From contig KV419426.1 of the NCBI GenBank assembly GCA_001630475.1, positions 146,798-193,820 on the forward strand: a DNA stretch of 47,023 bases, given 5' to 3'. This document shows positions 12,660 through 24,410 of this stretch, piece after piece; within the stretch, counting starts at the first letter, position 1, and each line of letters opens with the position of its first letter. The notes under the pieces are model-generated. The model did no database searches. It was not told the origin of the DNA and worked only from the letters and a program-made list of their open reading frames with translations. Both the position numbers and the translations under genes were made by a program. The stretch comes from Sistotremastrum niveocremeum HHB9708 (lineage: Eukaryota; Basidiomycota; Agaricomycetes; Sistotremastrales; Sistotremastraceae).

Positions 12660-13870
12660 TGTTGCTCAGCAAATGTATGGACAGCTTTTCGTTGTGTTTC
12701 AGGCACGGGCAGAGAGGATTTTAGTGATAACTTCGCCGGGCCTGCGCCTAGCGCTAATTTCAATATGTGCCTCTGGGTTACCGTCAAAGAGTTACTGACT
12801 GTCAATGACTAGCTTTGCTTTCGGATTTCGACCACTGCGACGAGCTTCGTACACAACCTTGGAGCTGGATGGTGATGGCACCAGAGTGACAGAGTAATGG
12901 AAAACGCGTCCGTCACAATGTGACCGACGCGTTTTCCCGGGTGTAGTTTCGAGTCGAGGAGAAGTCACTTCGAAGATCAGATATTGGATCCATCTAGTTT
13001 CGGCAATGCATGCGTGCCAGTAGATCTCAGCTTTGATAAAATGCATAGAAGTAGCGGATGATCGCGGTTGCGGCGAGAATATTCGGTTGCGGGCAACTTG
13101 CGGCATAGTAGGCGATGATCGTCGATGACTCCGGTGCTTGACAGAATATTATTCAAGGCCAGTGTCGTGTTGATGTACTAGTAATTTACTCGTCCAAAAG
13201 CGTTCAGTTCGGTCTTTTGTATCTACACTTGGAGAGCATTAATATCGCAGAACGGATGAAAGCATATTTCACAGACATACAGTAGAGGACAATTTGTCAA
13301 GGACTCCAGAAATCGAAGGCATAATGTACGGCTTTCTTCTTAGCCTCTTTTTATCACTCTACAGCTCTCCTAGAATTCAAACCAAGGATCGCACACAGAA
13401 ATCAGAACTCATATGACATGCCGGTGAGGAGATTGATGTTAAGATGCGGCGAGTCCAGGCTAACGGCAGGATGAAGACAGGTATCGCCTAGAGATCCAGG
13501 TTTCGTCTTTATTCATCGCAATTCAGGAGAGACTCTTTTACTTGATCTACCGAATTGCGGCCTGCTCGCTCCGATTAGCTCAAGCACAATGGTCTATTTT
13601 AAACGGAGTATTAGCAATATTTTGACCCGACAACTTTTGACCTACTTGAAATATGAATAGCATGTCCGCAGTCTTCGACGATCAAGGTGTGCCCCTCGTT
13701 CTCAGATTTCCGGCGTGAGAAATTCGGATGGAGGGATGGCTTGCATAAACGAGGTGCTGAAAACCTCAAATGACCGGTGGCAAGGATGAGTTGTATGGAT
13801 GAGGCAGAGCCACATTTACATGCTGATCGAGTGAGGATAGAGGAGTCAGAGTATGCGGATGGGAGAGGTG
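12660..13870 (-). repeat. Right inverted repeat arm, inner block
   Basis: The reverse complement matches about 1780-2865. Well-conserved stretches include the sequence around 13570-13690 (left about 1935-2070) and 13140-13350 (left about 2270-2480). The left arm shares the minus-strand peptide motif VEDCGH followed by IHI near 13660-13690. The block starts just downstream of F-box copy 1. Its similarity to the left arm fades near 13870, whereas the left arm continues into sequence that matches 20340-22095. Confidence 0.78.
12899..12937. repeat. 39-nt near-perfect hairpin
   Basis: The outer arms GGAAAACGCGTC and GACGCGTTTTCC (12 nt) and the inner arms GTCACA and TGTGAC (6 nt) are perfect complements, separated by one C/C mismatch, with a single-base loop. 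Each outer arm contains ACGCGT, the core of the MluI cell-cycle box bound by MBF-type factors in yeasts. The matching left-arm sequence near 2650-2690 lacks the palindrome, so it is specific to this copy. Its function is unknown. Confidence 0.7.
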
Positions 13871-15989
13871 ACCTATGACCGAGAGCAGGCTCTTGACGGA
13901 GCGCTCGTTCATGTCAAAGAGGGCCAAGAGGCGGTGGTCGACACCGGAACTTTATCGATACTTCAGCTGCATTCAGTATATCTGGCACACTGAACATGTC
14001 GTTAGTTACACAAGACTTGCAGATGCAATTCAAACGGATGGATACGCACCAGTTATGCCTTCGTGTAGGTCTCTCGAGGATCAGTGCGCCGGAGCTAAGT
14101 AACTTCAGATCTTTTTCGTCTTTACAGCTCAAGGGTGACTCTCTCCATCTCTCCTCTCAAGGCGACGGGGCCCAGCCGTGATCAAGAGTATTTTAGAGGA
14201 GAAGGACGAATTACCAGACCCGTTTGTGTCATGGCTTGGAATTTCCCCTCTCTCACCGAGTGAACGGGAAGACTTCTAGACTGAACTCGAGTGCTGAAGA
14301 GGACGTTTATCGCGAATAGACTGAAAGAGGAAGGATTACGCACAATATCCACGCTTTGTTGAGAATTCTTCACCATGCTCTCGGAGTTCCTGAACACTCT
14401 CTGGGCTCAGAAGTCTGCGGTGAACGAGGAGTCCTCTTTGCTTCATTCAGATTCGCGGCCGCAGGTGCTATCGCTGTCGACGAGTCGTTGAAGGAGATGA
14501 GAGTGTGGCATGAAAGCCAAGGGCCCAGGTCCTTTTGATCACGGTAGAGAGTCTTGATGTCCACGGAAAAGATACCACGAGAGCAAAGACAAGTCTGGTT
14601 GTGCATGGAAGGCTCGAGTCATCAAAAATTGCAAAATAAATCCTGTCCAAGACCTGATTCATGAGCGGTCACAACAATTCTTGAAGGCCTTCACGTACCT
14701 TGTACTGATTCCAAATTTGTCTCCAAGGTTATCCTGAACCTTGACGTCGGACAAGCAGCCAAGGAGATGACGGACCTCGAAATCAGAACGACTCCGAGAC
14801 GGCCACCAACTTGAACGCCAGTGCAGTAACTGCGCTCTCATCATCTTTGATGTTCTCCTCAGGTGCGAACACAACAATGTTGGATGCCTTCTGATCAGCG
14901 ACTCAGTGCTGATCTCTTGATTCAGCAGATCGAAAGCCGAATTTCTGCAGGACCCATGTTCCGTCGACGTCTTTCGTGCCATCAGCGTCGTATGATGAGC
15001 AAGTCGTTACACCCGCTTCTTCCTATCCTCAAATCATCTTATATACTCCTATCAGTGCACACTCATGTATCCCCATCAACATACGTTGTGCCAGCGTAGG
15101 ACGATATCCTCTGCCTTGTGCCGTTTCACGCTGAAGCCCCACAGGTCCAGGCAAATCACTGGCATCGAAATGTGAAGTACCGAGACATTGCGAGAATTAT
15201 TTTTGAATTGGGAAAGGTGAAGCTCTCCTAGGGTTGATTTGATGGTCTCTTTCGACTGACCCTACTACTGTGTCTCAGTCTAGTTTACCCTGGTCAACCG
15301 ACGGGTCCCGCATCTTCCTCTGCATCACTGGCCCCCAATCGTTTTTGTCTCACTGCAAGACCCCTTGAGGACACCTCTAACCTCTCTCAACCGCACCCTC
15401 ATTGTCAGTTTGATCGTCAAGGCTCTCCACCAGTCCGTGTCCTTTATGTCGCGTCCTCCTCTCCTAACGTCAATTTATCAAATCGAAAGATTGAACCTTC
15501 TTAATTAAGCATGAGTCACTCCTTCACACACGAAGGAAGTATCAAGGAGTCCGAAGTCTCGATCGCATCCCTCTATTTGAAGGCACAATGTCTGTTTCTT
15601 GGTAAGTCCCCGATGTCAAATCTATGAATCCTATCGCAGCATTTACCTCATGCACTACGTACTCATAAAACAACAGCACAAAATCTAGCCTTCCTTGATA
15701 AACCCTCTATCTATTCCCATGGCTCGGACGAGAATTCTTGCCGCAGAAAAAAAAGGCGACACACTGAGCAAGTCCGCGGACTTGCCGGAGAACCAATTCA
15801 ATACTCGTCCGCAAGACCACCATCCGTTGATGTTTGGAGTTTTGAGTGCACTGGATGGAGAATTATCTTGTGAATAGCATATTCTCTGCTTCAAAATTTC
15901 ATCCTTATCAAAACGTCAGCGAGTCTTGGTTCAACAAAGATAAAGGTCTTGCCAACGTTTGAATCTGGGAAAATTCATCTCCTCCATCA
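13871..15989. other. 2.1 kb between repeat block and F-box copy 2
   Basis: There is no supported gene. The largest frame (14659-14982, minus) has no recognisable motif. This is the left part of the roughly 6.5 kb that separates the two right-arm repeat blocks. I saw no convincing match to other parts of the window. Confidence 0.45.
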
Positions 15990-18900
15990 CTGCGAATCAA
16001 CAACACCGAGATCTTTCCACCCAGTCTTCTGAAGTATGAGCTCTGATTTGAGTCTAAAGGCGCGTCCCTCAGATACGGGTCTTGTCTTGAAAGAAGTTCT
16101 CACCCTTTCTGCAGGTTCGAGCCCATTCGTCAATATATTTCTCTCTGAAAACGATAAGGCCTGCTTCTCAAAGATTCTGGCATCCTGCGAAGTCGATCGG
16201 CGAGGAGCGCTCCTAGGTGGCGCGACGTTGCGATTGGTAAATGATGTTTTTCGAGTGTCTGCCGTTTTACCTGTCTCGTTGCATGCTAGGTCTGATCTAT
16301 TCAATGTAGCGCCTCTTTTCCGAACTCTTAATCTGTTCGTGTGTCTTTCACCTCCACGTGGATGCGCATTGTCTGTTCCATCCCAAGTCACGGGTTGAAG
16401 TGGCAATCTAGGCGAGGCACAGTACGTCTCAAAGAATCATTTGAGCAATAAGTTTCATCCTGACACCAACTCACAGGGACTCAAGACACCGCGATCTGAG
16501 ATTTTAAATGCTTTGGGACACAACCGGGCGACAACTTGAATTGACAGGCGACTCGGGTCGGTGCTCTCATGAATGCTGACCAGACTGGCTGCATATATAT
16601 CAAAAAGGTCATGTTAGGTGACGTGTAGTGCCTTTTCAGCTTGCATACGATGAGCTGACACTGCACGATATGCTAGTTCATGGTGGTTATATCCCCTTTT
16701 GAGATGAAGCCCTCTATATGCTCCCGCAGGTAGTCGTGTACATCGAACGATCAACAGATAGCTCCTGTAATGTTTTCGGTGATTTGGTCGTATTTCTTTT
16801 GCGGTATCAGTATTAGATTTTACTATGCTACGATGGCGCACTGCAGTCGCGAGTAGTTCAGATCTCTGTTGAAGTCGGGTCCGAGTGACCCAAAGCGCGT
16901 CGAGCTACACCCACCACGTCGCCGTCCCAGTTGGTTCATTCAAGCTACTGCGACGAGTCGAATCCTCTACAAGAGCTCAGATTGCAGTCTGGCTCGCTCA
17001 CCGAGAGTGATAGGCGGTGCCTTCATCCCTTTCCTAGTCGTGCAGGCGCGACTTGGTCCGCTCGAGATCGTAGGCAGATCCCCTCATTCCCCGTCTTCGC
17101 TACATCCTGAGGCAGTGGTTCATCCAGGTACTCAAGGCTGGTGTTGTCGACTTGTCACTCGGTCTTATACCTCTCCATCGTCGCGTTCGCCCAAACGAAA
17201 ACCTTGATCGTCACTGTGCACCCGTCTACCGTCATGAACGTTGGCACTCAGCTCAGCCGAAGGGAGCTCTCAGCTCATGGGCTCTCGCTCCAAAGATCTG
17301 TTCCAAATCTTATGGATGTCCTGGAGAGGGCTTTGAGTGATGCGTGAGTTCTCTGCTCCATCAGCTAGCTTCGGCTTCCCATAGTAGTGCGGGTTGACTC
17401 ACATACGGGACTTCGACAGTCAAAAAATCGATTACAATCCGAATGTTGCTCCTCTGCTAAGGGATATTGCCACACACTTGCGTTCGGCCTCCTCAACTCT
17501 AGGTCGAATATCAAATATGCAAATACCCATCGGCCGCCTTCCGGACGAGGTGCTATCCGAAATTTTACTGTGTACTCTCATAGCAATCGTCGACGATGCA
17601 GACGTTATCGATCCTTGTGACTGGGAGTATCTTCTCCATGTGTACGTCCGGCTTGCTTATCATTTCTTTCTTTCGCAACGTCTACATCGACTCTTAGTTG
17701 TTCTCGCTGGACGACCATAATCCACGCAGATCCTCGGTTCTGGAGCTGCATCGATTTTACGTGGAATCTACCCACAATAGATCGCTTTATCTCTCTGTCG
17801 AAAGCCGCACTCCTTTCTTTACGAATTCCAGCAACGAACAACTTTTCTCTTGATCAACAGAATCGCCTCCTGTCCATTGTGAGCCGGGCGAAAGACATCA
17901 ACATCACATATCACTTGGCATTCAGAGACTGTCTGCACACCAATGAGCCACGTCCTGCCTCTGCCATTAGCAGCCTTGTACTGAACGAAAACTCGTCTTC
18001 GGCCATCCAATGTCTGGTTGAATCATTGAAAGCCCCTGCGCCACAGTTATCCCACTTAGCGGTGAACTGTGGGCATGAAGTTGGCGTTTCTTCGCTACAA
18101 CATTTGTCCTCCCTAACCTCCGTCGAACTTCACGATTGCACGCTACAAGAGAGTTGGAATTCCATATTTCCGACTTCTCTCCGTCGTGTCCGCATTGCCT
18201 ATGGCGGCCGCTTTGGACAATCCGGCGTTGACGTTGTCAACATTGTTCACTTGCTCGTGCACTGCCAGAAGCTTGACTCTCTGGATATCACTGGGACACG
18301 TATAAACGCTGCGCCAGCAGATTTTCAAATCGAAGAGATTATATCCGCGCCACAGCTTCGACATCTCAGCATGGATGGCATGGCAGCATCCGAATGGGAC
18401 CTTCTCTCCGATCACATACAAGCACCCGCCTTATCTAAGATACACGCTACAGTCGCACTCGAATCCCAGAAGCCTCTCTTACCTGGTTTCCTACGTTTGT
18501 GCGCGGCAGAAGCTTCACACGCGACACTCGTATTTGAAAGGATTCACATCACTTGCACATACTCCGGGACGCAAACCGTCCCCAATCTCTTCCAGCATGT
18601 TATGACCATAGTCTACGACTACAACACTATATTATTCCCGAACTTCAACCCGGGTCCGATTCAGGTCTCCGACCTGGACATAAGTTTCAAGCAGCTCAAC
18701 TCTCTTACTATCGAAATCAACTACGACACGGGTATTCAATGGGTTACTTTACTGGAAAACATGAGCAGTCTCGTCGCACTGGATGTTCGGGGACGTATTG
18801 GGGCTGACTTTTTCGAGGCACTGTCAGGTTGCAGGACTGATTTGATGGTCTGCCCTTGTTTATCGTCTCTCGGCATTCGAACTGCCAACCATTGCTTTGA

Positions 18901-19360
18901 CATCGGAACAGCAACGGTGAGCACCTTATTTCATTTTGATATATGGTAACTCTTACGGGCTCTAGATGAATGGGCATCCTCACGGGACAGACCCTTGGGA
19001 AGAAAGTCGATCGTGGTTATGCCATTGTCTGAGTTGGCGAATGCTCCATGGCTGCAAGTTGAGAAAACTGATCACCCATCCTCAGTGGCTCGCCGGAGAA
19101 TATCTACGCCGTCTACTCAGATCCGTTGACACAATCGAAAACACTCACGGACTCACCATTTGGTTCTGACGTGCCTCTGGTGGATGGCGAGATTCATGAT
19201 CACAGAACAGATAGAGATTGGACGAAATACGAGTAATACGAGTAGGACCCGAGGTGTTCGGCCTGGGCTCTGCTTTGATGTGTATTGTTATTCTCTCAGG
19301 CTTGTGGCAGTATTGACAGATAGAAATCATCGACCAAGTTTTGTAGCATGTAAAATCACT
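15990..19360 (+). repeat. Direct segmental duplication, copy 2
   Basis: Second copy of the block at 9115-12540, in the same orientation. It holds F-box paralogue 2 and its upstream region. Similarity in the upstream non-coding part is still readable but has many indels, so the duplication is not recent. This copy lies inside the interval that separates the two blocks of the right inverted-repeat arm. Confidence 0.82.
17234..19169 (+). CDS. F-box/LRR-type protein, paralogue 2
   Basis: Paralogue of the 10379-12384 gene with the same exon plan: 17234-17343, 17420-17641, 17698-18916 and 18966-19169 (584 residues). Exon 1 is again 110 nt, and the splice junction inside HVCSRW is in the same codon. 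The F-box-like part reads IPIGRLPDEVLSEILL, then DPCDWEYLLHVCSRW and ADPRFW. The LRR-like body includes LSHLAVN, LTSVELHDC and LDSLDITG. Unlike paralogue 1, intron 2 is 56 nt and so cannot be retained in frame. The end differs: relative to paralogue 1 there is a one-base shift near 19155-19162, and translation stops at 19169. The other frame continues FGSDVPLVDGE and beyond. The gene still looks functional, with an altered C-terminus. Confidence 0.8.
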
Positions 19361-20339
19361 TTTGATGCGAGTCTTTTCCCCATATAGCTGCTCTTCTGCT
19401 CCTCCGCCGCGACTGATGCGAACGCGAAAGACGAGGCTTAGTCCGGGCAGTGCATTCAGGGCCGGATTGACGAAGATTCTGCAGATCTGGGTATAAGTAG
19501 GCGAGTGGGTAGGAGATTGGTGCCTACTTCGAATATCAATCCATCCATTCCGCCAGCTCTACTCAAGTAGTATCATCATCAATTTAGTTTCCTTCAAACT
19601 CGCAGCCAATGGCCATGAATAATGCTCCGAACGCTTCGCTCCCTGACATCTCGCCTAACGTGCTTGATAATTATATGATAAGTTTTGTCTTGCCGGTTGA
19701 TCCACGATCAAGCGGCGAACAGAATTTTGCTGATAATTATAATCGGACCATCTCGTTGATAAGAATTTCGGAAGGAGGCACAACTTGTCGATTCTTACTC
19801 CACTGAAACCCTTTCTTTATTTTTATTGAGTTTATTGAGTTCAAGGTATGGCTCTTGCTAGCGTTATAAATAACATAATATTACTTCCGGAGGAGGGGAC
19901 CGTTGATTGAGCTAAGCAGCCAGACGTCATGCCCGTTATCTTGAAATCGAAGAAATCAGGAAAATTCTGGAAGCCGAAGTATGCGATCAAGGCTGGCCAT
20001 CGAGAACAGCATTGAAAAGAATCCGAAGAAACAGCGTTCAACGAGAGAGATGCCAGTATTGGTCTGAGTGGCTCAGCGCTCGAGAGCGATCAGATTGGTT
20101 GACATTCTGGTACGCGCAGAGGTCGTAGATGCAGTGTAGACTCGTCTCCGACATATCGAGATTGAACCGGTGGCACCTCCCTACTGGGATCGATGCGAAA
20201 TTGAATTGACGGCATCTTGGTTGAGCATTGCCGAAGCTTAGGGATGATGGTCGCCCAGACAAGTGAGCGCAGCTTCGTATAGCTCTCTGAGGGGTGATCA
20301 GAGGAGCGGTTCTTGACGTGGGGCCTTAGGTGAACGACA
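19361..20339. other. Intergenic between F-box copy 2 and outer repeat
   Basis: No gene is supported. The 65-codon frame at 19609-19806 has no motif. I could not find a counterpart to this stretch in the left arm, so it appears to be part of the sequence that interrupts the right repeat arm. Confidence 0.45.
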
Positions 20340-22095
20340 TCGTGATCGGGAGCTTCGAGGCGCTGAGAGGGAGGCCGTCAGCTCGTCGATATATATGAAG
20401 TTGCAGTGAATGAAGGATCGAGACGAGATATATATCAGAACGCACCAATTACACGAGCGTATTCATCACGCCAAATTGATACCTCCCCATTCCTCAAGAC
20501 TGCCGCGATAACATGGACTCGGAGCGATGCGCCAGGAGACGATATCTCTGAGGTTGGATTGAAAGCTTGACTCTCGAGGAACAGCGGGACGTCGCACTGG
20601 CATGACGCGGGAGTTTGCAGCGTGAAGCGAGGACATCATGACGCAACGGTGCCACCATGCATGTCTAGGCTGCACACATGGCATGGATCTTGATATCCTT
20701 GAGCGGTCCTTCAAGCAATTCAACATGAAATGTCAGTCGAGGTGATAAGACACTCACAACGGCTCTACTTGCATCCCATGCCCCACTTGCTCGTGATGCG
20801 ACTTGCTGTTATCTAAACGAATATCACACTCGCTCTTCGTCGACTCGGTGCTTTTCTCCGAAATAATACACTTTGCTCCGGTGTGAGCCTTTGAAGAAGA
20901 TATGCGGTCGACAAAGGAATGAACAGGCTTTAAGGAACCGAATTATCGTCGCGGGATCCCAACAGTTAGACGGGACTTGCTCCAAAAATCAGGATCAGAT
21001 TTGCGTCTGAGGAGACGGAGACTGACCAGAAGATGCATGCTCTTTCACAACAATCGGAAGATTACGAATATTTGCGGACGTTGAGGTGAAATTATGGAGC
21101 CGTCCGAGTTCGTCGATCCACGTGCTTTTTGTCGGAAATCAACAAGGTTCCCTGAGGACAAAGTGAAGGTGGCCGATGGATAGCATCTAATGGAGCATGA
21201 GCTTTGAGAGAAGCTGACCATTGCATAAGATAAACGCACCTAAAAATAAAGGGGTGGAGGTGGATACTGGTGAACTTCGGAAGCCACTGACTTGAGCACC
21301 GTCCCCACACTCACGTCGCGCGAAGAAATTGGGACAAGGTCTCCACTTGCCGCACTGCCAGGACGACCTAACAGGAATCATGGAAGATAAATGTGGCAGT
21401 CGGGTTCGAAGGTAGGAGGAAGTCCGTGGCGAGGCGAAGCTTCGATGGCTCGAGTCCGAGAAGGGTGCTAGAACATCAAGTCAGTTGAGAGCTGAGTGAT
21501 GCAAGGCTTTGAGGGAATGACACCGACCACAAACTAAGGGTGACGCCACCTGGGGTCGACGCCAGAAACACTGGGATCCATGCTGGGATCCCAAGACTGG
21601 GGTCGATAGGGACAAAACCTAGTCAATGTCGGCCAGTGTGATTATGTTCCAATTTCGGGGATTCAGAGCTGAATCAGCAAGAGCGTGGAATAGCAGGAGG
21701 TGCCGCATCGCTGCCAGTGGATCTCTCGACAAGACGAACCGAAGACACGAGGGTGGCATAAAAGCGAATATTTGACGGCCTTGGGAGCCCAACTGAACAA
21801 GCATCCGATATCATGCTGAACTAAGGACATCGAAGATTTGTCAAGCGCACTGGAGGACATTATCAACGGTGAGGTCTCGACGAGGATGCAGGACATTCTA
21901 GACAACGTTTGGGTTGCGATTCCGATATCTCCGTGGACATCGAGCACTCAACCGCATCCAAGCATTCAGCCTCATGCCTCAAACTCTTCAATGTTTTATT
22001 ATCACAGATATCAAGAGTACCGTCAAATCAGAATATCTCAGGTGGGAGTGTCTCATACATCTGGATGATGCGTTGGCCTGAAAGTGTGGTCTGAT
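20340..22095 (-). repeat. Right inverted repeat arm, outer block
   Basis: The reverse complement is collinear with 1-1800. The clearest matches are 21850-22090 with 1-260, 21190-21600 with 560-930, 20720-20890 with 1250-1420, and 20440-20720 with 1420-1700. Because the left arm begins at the window edge, the outer limit of the repeat on this side may be only the end of the visible match. Confidence 0.82.
21093..21390 (-). pseudogene. Decayed coding segment in the right repeat arm
   Basis: Counterpart of the left-arm relic at 720-1039. On the minus strand 21093-21182 reads SSGNLV and QKARGSTNSDG, as in the left arm. Upstream, after FEPDCHIYLP, a TGA stop (21379-21381) replaces the CGA arginine codon of the left arm, a single C-to-T change at a CpG site. 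The frame beyond keeps the SGDL motif found in the left arm. This supports a broken gene copy. The family is unrecognised. Confidence 0.35.
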
Positions 22096-22513
22096 AGATG
22101 ACGACCACAGCGCACTGACGCATCGAAAAACGAGAGAAAAAAATCGCTCAGGTATGCAACGAGTGTTCAGATATTGGTTTGGAGTACTCATTCATGATCC
22201 TATCGTTAGCGATTCCTTCGTATTTTCGTGCTCACTCGAGTGAATTTTTGTCAGATTTCGTCAAACAGGCGTATACTGGGATGGAACTATGATCCCAGGC
22301 CTTCCATCCTCATGGCCACTCACAGCCAAGGCTCGCGCATGTGGGACCACGCTGCTCTAGGTCTCTCGGCAGATCTATCGCCTGTTCCTAGCCCAGATGT
22401 GATTGTCCGGTTCTCTGGCTCGTGTGAATACTCTCAGGCGATCCAGCTACGACGAGGCGTGCTCTTACTCTCGTATCACGTCCGCAACAGACTCTCGAGC
22501 TCATCACATCGGC

Positions 22514-23488
22514 ATGAGCTACCAGCCTCTTGCATCTCATTCTGGGCTCGATCGCGTAGAGAAGTACGACGACAACGAGACACCTGGATCGACAGAGGCT
22601 GATGGTGAAGATTACCCTCAACCGAGTCCAAACAGGTCGACAACCATTGCTTTGGTGGCCTGCCTCTCACTATCCGTCATCCTGAATATCTTGTTCGGGA
22701 TCCTCTTGTATGGACGAACCTCTCCCTCCGACATCACGCTGTCACGAGCTGGATCGGCAGAACAGCTATATTGTAAGTTCTTATCTTCACCTGAGGTTAA
22801 AGATCGCTTCTGAGCTAGCATTTGTACAGCTCCCGCCAGAGACGCTATCAGATACGAGCAGAAGGTCTTCGATGAGCTGGGTACTCGGACGATTTATCAC
22901 GGTCCTCCCAACGATGAGACGGATCAGGCATGGTATGATCTCTATATGGGTAAATCTCTTTCGTTCTATCTGGGTGGTCTTCTAGATGAATCAATTATTT
23001 GCGAATAGTCGGCCTGTCTCGAATAACGAAGGAAGAAGCGGCCATGCTGCCCAATTGGACTGAGCCCATCGCCGGAGACAAAGACCACTATGTCATCACT
23101 CTCGATTACATCCATCAGTTGCATTGTCTTGTGAGTCTTTCCTTCCAGTTCCATGACGCATCTGACACCAATTCGTCAGAATATGGTGCGCATGGCACTC
23201 TGGCCAGAAAGATACGGGGAGCCAGTGCTCGGCGAACCAATCATGAAAGACGACCCCACTCCCTTCGATCACGTCGACCACTGCATCAACATCCTTCGAG
23301 AGAACATCGTCTGCAATGCGGATATCACACCTGATCCTTATCAGTGGGACGAAGATAAACGTCAGATCATGCCTCGTTTCGATTCTGTGCGCACTTGTCG
23401 GAATTTTGAGGCCATACAAGAGTGGCAAATGCAGCATAGGATGACCGTCCCTGTTGAGACTTGGAAGTGGACACATGTCGGCAATTAG
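22514..23488 (+). CDS. UstYa-like (DUF3328) membrane oxidase
   Basis: Four exons (22514-22772, 22830-22949, 23009-23130, 23180-23488) give 269 residues, normal for the family. The start MSYQPL is the first in-frame ATG after a stop at 22400. A short cytosolic N-terminus is followed by one membrane segment (about residues 44-66), so it is probably a type II membrane protein with a luminal catalytic part. Both signature HxxHC motifs are intact: HQLHC (162-166) and HVDHC (198-202). Family features YHGPP, VGLSRITKEEAAMLPN and TLDYIHQLHC are also present. Family members act in fungal peptide natural-product pathways, such as macrocycle formation in ustiloxin and cyclisation, hydroxylation or halogenation in related products. 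No precursor peptide or other pathway gene is visible nearby, so the substrate is unknown. Confidence 0.93.
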
Positions 23489-24410
23489 TCAATGCGAGGT
23501 GTGGAGAGGTAGGGCATTTCGTGTCGCATACACTCTTCGAATGTCTGATATCATCTCAGAACATTCTATGGTTCAATAAGTTGGGTCCTCGTGTGCGACG
23601 TGGTGCAATCGTGTTCTTCTGTTCCGACGCTGTGGCACGAACAAGAGACTGTCCCGATCACAGCCCGGGTGACTGGTTCTTTCATTTTTGCAATAAATAT
23701 TACACAACAATATTCAAGGCCCTCCATTGCGTCACCCTTTCGCAAAAGCTAGACATCCCAAATCCCGATCTCGACCAGCTGCCCCAGCGCTTCATCTCGA
23801 ACGATCAAGGATGGCCAATGCTATCGCCATAGCTATCAAGACGGGTGACTCAGCGTCCTTCGAACGAATCCGACCCGGACTCGCCCAAGCTCGGGCGGGA
23901 AACCATTATGAAATATTGTGCCGCCCGCATCAAGGTCGCGAACATACCTAGATCGCAAATTCGAAGCTTCTCCGCGTGCCTCTGTTGATCGACGTGAATA
24001 AGGCAAACTCATCGTTTCCGGTTTCTACTTGTAGCATCTTCTCCGATCTTTGAGATTTCAAGGTAGATTCTCGATCGCCCCAGCGCTCCGACATTTTGAT
24101 GTGACCTTCGTATGTATAAGCTCTCCGATATCGGCAAAATTACCTACCATTCGGTCAAGACTCTCGTCAGATTTTATCTTGTGCATCTGCGCCTGACTTG
24201 AAAATTTGTCTGAAATATTATGTGAACACGAGGGTGGCATCTATTCTTTCGGAATATGTGATATGAAGGCCTTAGTTCAAGTTACAATGAAAATACAACA
24301 CTATATGCCAACATTGCGAACTCTGAAGACTAGCTACAATACGGGGCTGTAAAATGACACAAGCAGAAACACTGGTACTAGACCGAAAGGGGCTGCAGAA
24401 ACGAAAGACA
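23489..24410. other. Intergenic between UstYa-like gene and downstream minus gene
   Basis: This is 3' flanking sequence of two convergent genes. A 123-codon frame at 23461-23832 overlaps the end of the UstYa-like gene and has no motif. No RNA gene or repeat was seen. Confidence 0.5.

Noticed and set aside
23461-23832. Frame of 123 codons overlapping the UstYa-like stop codon
   Set aside because: It is in another frame from the well-supported gene, has no motif and no acceptable splice continuation.
24225-24245. 15-base match to about 21750 (ACACGAGGGTGGCAT)
   Set aside because: One exact 15-mer is expected by chance in a window of this size, and the flanks do not align.
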